A stretch of DNA of 64,000 nucleotides from Pseudarthrobacter oxydans (GTDB lineage Bacteria > Actinomycetota > Actinomycetes > Actinomycetales > Micrococcaceae), in the NCBI RefSeq assembly GCF_013314975.1, contig NZ_JABTYH010000014.1, forward strand, positions 1-64,000, in the 5' to 3' direction. Shown one piece after another: positions 61,836 through 64,000 of this stretch. The first letter of the stretch is position 1. Every line of letters begins with the position of its first letter. Position numbers and translations under genes: made by a program. The notes under the pieces are model-generated. The model was not told where the DNA came from and did not search any database. It saw only the letters and a program-made list of their open reading frames with translations.

Positions 61836-62849
61836 CTAGCGTGCGAACGGGGTCATCGCCAGCGCCAGCACAAACGCCAGTGCAGCCGTGGCCAGCGGGG
61901 TCAGCAGCCAGAGCCCCACGATCCGGATCACCAGTTTCCGGTTCGTGACGGAGAAATGCTGGTTCTCGCCCGCGCCCAGGACTGCCGCCGTCACCGTGTG
62001 CGTGGTGGACAGCGGCCAGTGCAGCCCGATGGCGCCCACGAAGAGCATCACCGCGCTGAAGATCTGGGCCACAGAACCCCGCAGGGGATCGATCCGGGTG
62101 ATCTTGTACGCGATGGTGTGCGAGATCCGCCAGCCCCCGAACAGCGTCCCGGCAGCCATCATGACGGCGGACAGCAGAACCACCCACAAGGGTATGGTGC
62201 CGGGATCGGAATATCCTGCCGCCAGCAGGGCCAGGAGCAGCACCGCGCTCACCCGCTGCCCGTCCTGCAGGCCATGCCCAAAAGCCACCGCCCCGGCAGC
62301 GATGGCCTGGCTCCTGCGGAAGCGGTGGTTGACCACGTTGGGCTGCGTGTAGCGTGCCGCCCACGTGGCCGGATACACCAGCATGAAGGCGCCGCTGTAG
62401 GCAACGAGCGGGGACAGAACCAGCGGCAGCACCACCTGGAACAGCAGGGACTGGTCCACCCCTCCCACGCCGGAACCGCCCACCGCCAGGCTGGCCAGGC
62501 CCGCGCCGGCCAGGCCGCCCACCAGGGCGTGCGTGGAGGAAGCCGGAATGCCCCGCCACCACAACAGGATTCCCCAGGCGCAGGCGCTCGCCAGGCCGGC
62601 CACCAGGATGCTCAGGCCACCGTTGCCCGGTGGAAGACTGATCCAGGCCTGGCTGACGGCCACGGCCAGGCCGGCGCTCAGCAGGGCGCCCACAAAGTTG
62701 AAGAAGGCCGCCAGCAGCACCGCCACGCTGGGGGTGAGTGCCCGGGTCCGCACCGCAAGCGCCACGGACGTGGAGGCATCACGGAAGCCGTTAAGGAAGG
62801 TAAACGCCGCGGCCAGCAGGACCACGAAACCGAAGATGACCGGGGTCAC
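61836..62849 (-). CDS. Pit-family inorganic phosphate transporter
   Basis: A 337-residue membrane protein with about ten helices and the two inverted family repeats. The first signature reads LNGFRDASTSVALAV instead of the usual GANDxAN form; the second reads AFGHGLQDGQRVSAV, keeping the Asp. STTHT and SSTHALVGG, the conserved Ser/Thr-His motifs, are both present. It probably moves phosphate (or metal-phosphate) with protons. GTG start 1 nt after the DUF47 stop codon: a clear two-gene operon. Confidence 0.85.
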   Translation of the reverse strand: MTPVIFGFVVLLAAAFTFLNGFRDASTSVALAVRTRALTPSVAVLLAAFFNFVGALLSAGLAVAVSQAWISLPPGNGGLSILVAGLASACAWGILLWWRGIPASSTHALVGGLAGAGLASLAVGGSGVGGVDQSLLFQVVLPLVLSPLVAYSGAFMLVYPATWAARYTQPNVVNHRFRRSQAIAAGAVAFGHGLQDGQRVSAVLLLALLAAGYSDPGTIPLWVVLLSAVMMAAGTLFGGWRISHTIAYKITRIDPLRGSVAQIFSAVMLFVGAIGLHWPLSTTHTVTAAVLGAGENQHFSVTNRKLVIRIVGLWLLTPLATAALAFVLALAMTPFAR

Positions 62850-62850
62850 C

Positions 62851-63468
62851 TCAGGATTCCTTGACGATGATGCTGCCCACCTGGGTGGCGATCCGCCGCA
62901 TGTCCTTGGTGACTTCCACCAGCTGGTTGGCGATGTCCCGGTTGCGGGAATACTGCGCCCATTTCATGTCCGCAATCATGTCCGCCACCCACACCCGGTG
63001 CGTCCTCTCGGCGCGCTGGGCAAGGCGGAGGATTTCGATCCAGTAGTCCTCGAGGTCGTCCAAGTTGTTGAGCCGGCGCATGGCGTCCACTGTCAGCTCG
63101 GCCTGCCGGCTGATGATCTCCAGCTGGTCGGCCGCACGTTTGGGCAGCCGCTCCAGTTTGTACAGGGCCACCAGCTCGGCGGCCGCGTCCATTTTTTCCA
63201 TCGCCTCGTTGAGGTAGCGGGAGAGCGCATACATGTCCTCGCGGGGGAGGGGGTTCACGAAGCTTGTGCGCATGTGCGTCAGGAGGGCGAAGTGCAGTTC
63301 AGCCGACTTCGCCTCGTGGTTGTGCATGTCCTCCACGAGCTTGCCGTGCTCGGCGGCGGGGACGCCCAGGATTTCCGCAAGGGTGGCACTGGCCAGCACG
63401 ATCTGCTGGGCCAGCTGCGAAAGGAGGTTCAGCCCGGCGGGCTCCTGGGGAAAAAGGCGCAGCTTCAC
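62851..63468 (-). CDS. DUF47 (PhoU-like) partner of the Pit transporter
   Basis: A 205-residue all-helical cytosolic protein. GTG 63468 (KLRLFPQEPAGLNLLSQLAQ) matches the usual N-terminus of DUF47 proteins; the longer reading adds unconserved residues. Conserved Glu/Asp-rich segments (LNEAMEKMDAAAELVALYKL, RRLNNLDDLEDYWIEI) resemble PhoU metal-binding helices. Family members are encoded beside Pit transporters and are thought to regulate them. Confidence 0.85.
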   Translation of the reverse strand: MKLRLFPQEPAGLNLLSQLAQQIVLASATLAEILGVPAAEHGKLVEDMHNHEAKSAELHFALLTHMRTSFVNPLPREDMYALSRYLNEAMEKMDAAAELVALYKLERLPKRAADQLEIISRQAELTVDAMRRLNNLDDLEDYWIEILRLAQRAERTHRVWVADMIADMKWAQYSRNRDIANQLVEVTKDMRRIATQVGSIIVKES

Positions 63469-63823
63469 GTGTTTACCGGTCTCCGGGAAAAGTACAGGGC
63501 GGGGGGTTGCTGCCGTGTGACTTGACCCCGGCGGGCAACTGAGCCCCACTCTACCGGCCTGTGGCTGGGCACCTGAAGAACAGCGCGGCGAAGCCCCTGA
63601 GAAATGGGCCGGGAGCCGGGCCGGGAGGTGCGGGAGGGAAACCGTCCGGCAGCAGGCATGAAAATGGTGCCGAACCGGATACGCCTCTCGGCGGTAGGCC
63701 GCTCTAGGCGGCTAATTGTTGAAGCCCGGGGGTTTCGCGGCTCGGCACCGGTTTCAGTTTTCTACTTTGGCTGGCGCAAGTCAATCTTGACAGATGGGGC
63801 CAGGGCGGGGCAGCGGGGCTGAT
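63469..63823. other. Intergenic region without a supported gene
   Basis: This 355-bp gap lies between two minus-strand genes. A possible leftward promoter for DUF47-pit, read on the minus strand, is TTGACT with AAAACT 17 bp later (63760-63790), overlapping the imperfect palindrome GTCAATCTTGAC (63780-63791). A GCCGC/GCGGC hairpin lies near 63702-63716. Reading frames here have no good start signal or recognisable product. Confidence 0.4.
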
Positions 63824-64000
63824 TCAGTCGAGTTCTCCCAGTCGCCACGCGTTCGCGGCGTGCTCCAGGTCCTCGGCGGTCTTCACCAGCTGGTGCGAGT
63901 TCCGCGTGAGTTTGCTGGCGTGCGCTTCGTTGCCATGCTCGGCACCGTCGGCGATGGTTGCCTGGCCGAGCGCCACTACCCGGCAGAACGCTGCGGAACG
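63824..64000 (-). CDS. 3' end of an unidentified gene (partial)
   Basis: An open frame enters from the right edge and ends at TGA 63826-63824, giving the last 58 residues. They are helical, with Asn/His/Glu-rich SKLTRNSHQLVKTAEDLEHA and end AWRLGELD. Codon use fits the genome. Too little is present to name the family. Confidence 0.6.
   Translation of the reverse strand, partial: RSAAFCRVVALGQATIADGAEHGNEAHASKLTRNSHQLVKTAEDLEHAANAWRLGELD

Noticed and set aside
63604..63822. 72-codon plus-strand frame in the last intergenic region
   Set aside because: No ribosome-binding site, no -10 box at leaderless spacing, Arg-rich composition and no recognisable product.

Overview
The window looks like chromosomal DNA from a high-GC actinomycete, most likely Arthrobacter or Pseudarthrobacter (Micrococcales). 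The basis is gene content: Lsr2, ClpC, an AmtR-type nitrogen regulator, DisA close to RadA, DUF3180 and bPH2 proteins beside panC, and CebR-type control of a cellobiose ABC system. Another sign is the many genes whose start codon lies 6-8 nt after a TANNNT -10 box (leaderless style). I saw no tRNA or rRNA gene, CRISPR array, prophage, insertion sequence or plasmid gene.

Layout. 1-4661: end of a folate operon (probable folK tail), DUF3180, two bPH2 membrane proteins, a DUF2520 Rossmann protein and panC. 4673-8504: a small protein, a TetR gene with a 20-bp palindromic operator, and an alpha-glucosidase-LacI pair on the minus strand. 8723-12613: the divergent malEFG-type maltodextrin importer. 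12750-15858: a DJ-1/PfpI protein, a DHA2 exporter, a 66-bp palindromic element and an alpha/beta hydrolase. 15944-25580: an AmtR-like regulator diverging from a five-gene permease / DUF1989 pair / biotin-dependent carboxylase / allophanate hydrolase operon that fits guanidine (or urea) nitrogen assimilation. A paralogue of the first hydrolase follows.

26536-34595: lysS, a small membrane protein, lsr2, clpC, a complex double-hairpin repeat, an S9 peptidase and an argA-type N-acetyltransferase. 34828-37153: dhaKLM, a PTS-dependent dihydroxyacetone kinase whose DhaM carries an HPr domain. 37222-42524: small and secreted proteins, mutY, disA and a 2'-5' RNA ligase-like protein, with a second palindromic element just before disA. 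42783-48020: prfC, a stand-alone FabF-like synthase, a Nudix hydrolase, a small protein and radA.

48091-55060: a cellobiose-type regulon (cebEFG, GH1 beta-glucosidase, LacI repressor, Gfo/Idh/MocA oxidoreductase) behind a promoter with two identical 14-bp palindromic operators. 55057-56184: a FUSC-type membrane protein. 56309-63468: phosphate acquisition, with a PhoP-box-like sequence, pstSCAB, two small proteins, and a Pit-type transporter with its DUF47 partner. A truncated minus-strand gene closes the window.

The strongest non-coding signals are three palindromic elements. Two (14955-15020 and 40353-40414) start the base after a TAG stop, fill a convergent gap and share a 16-nt loop. The third (31653-31809) is a pair of inverted 50-nt hairpins whose differences look compensatory. 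Other notable signals are GNRA-capped hairpins after two binding-protein genes, 16-bp tandem repeats inside the carboxylase operon, interlocking CTAG stops at two convergent junctions, and a mutY gene with no ordinary start codon.
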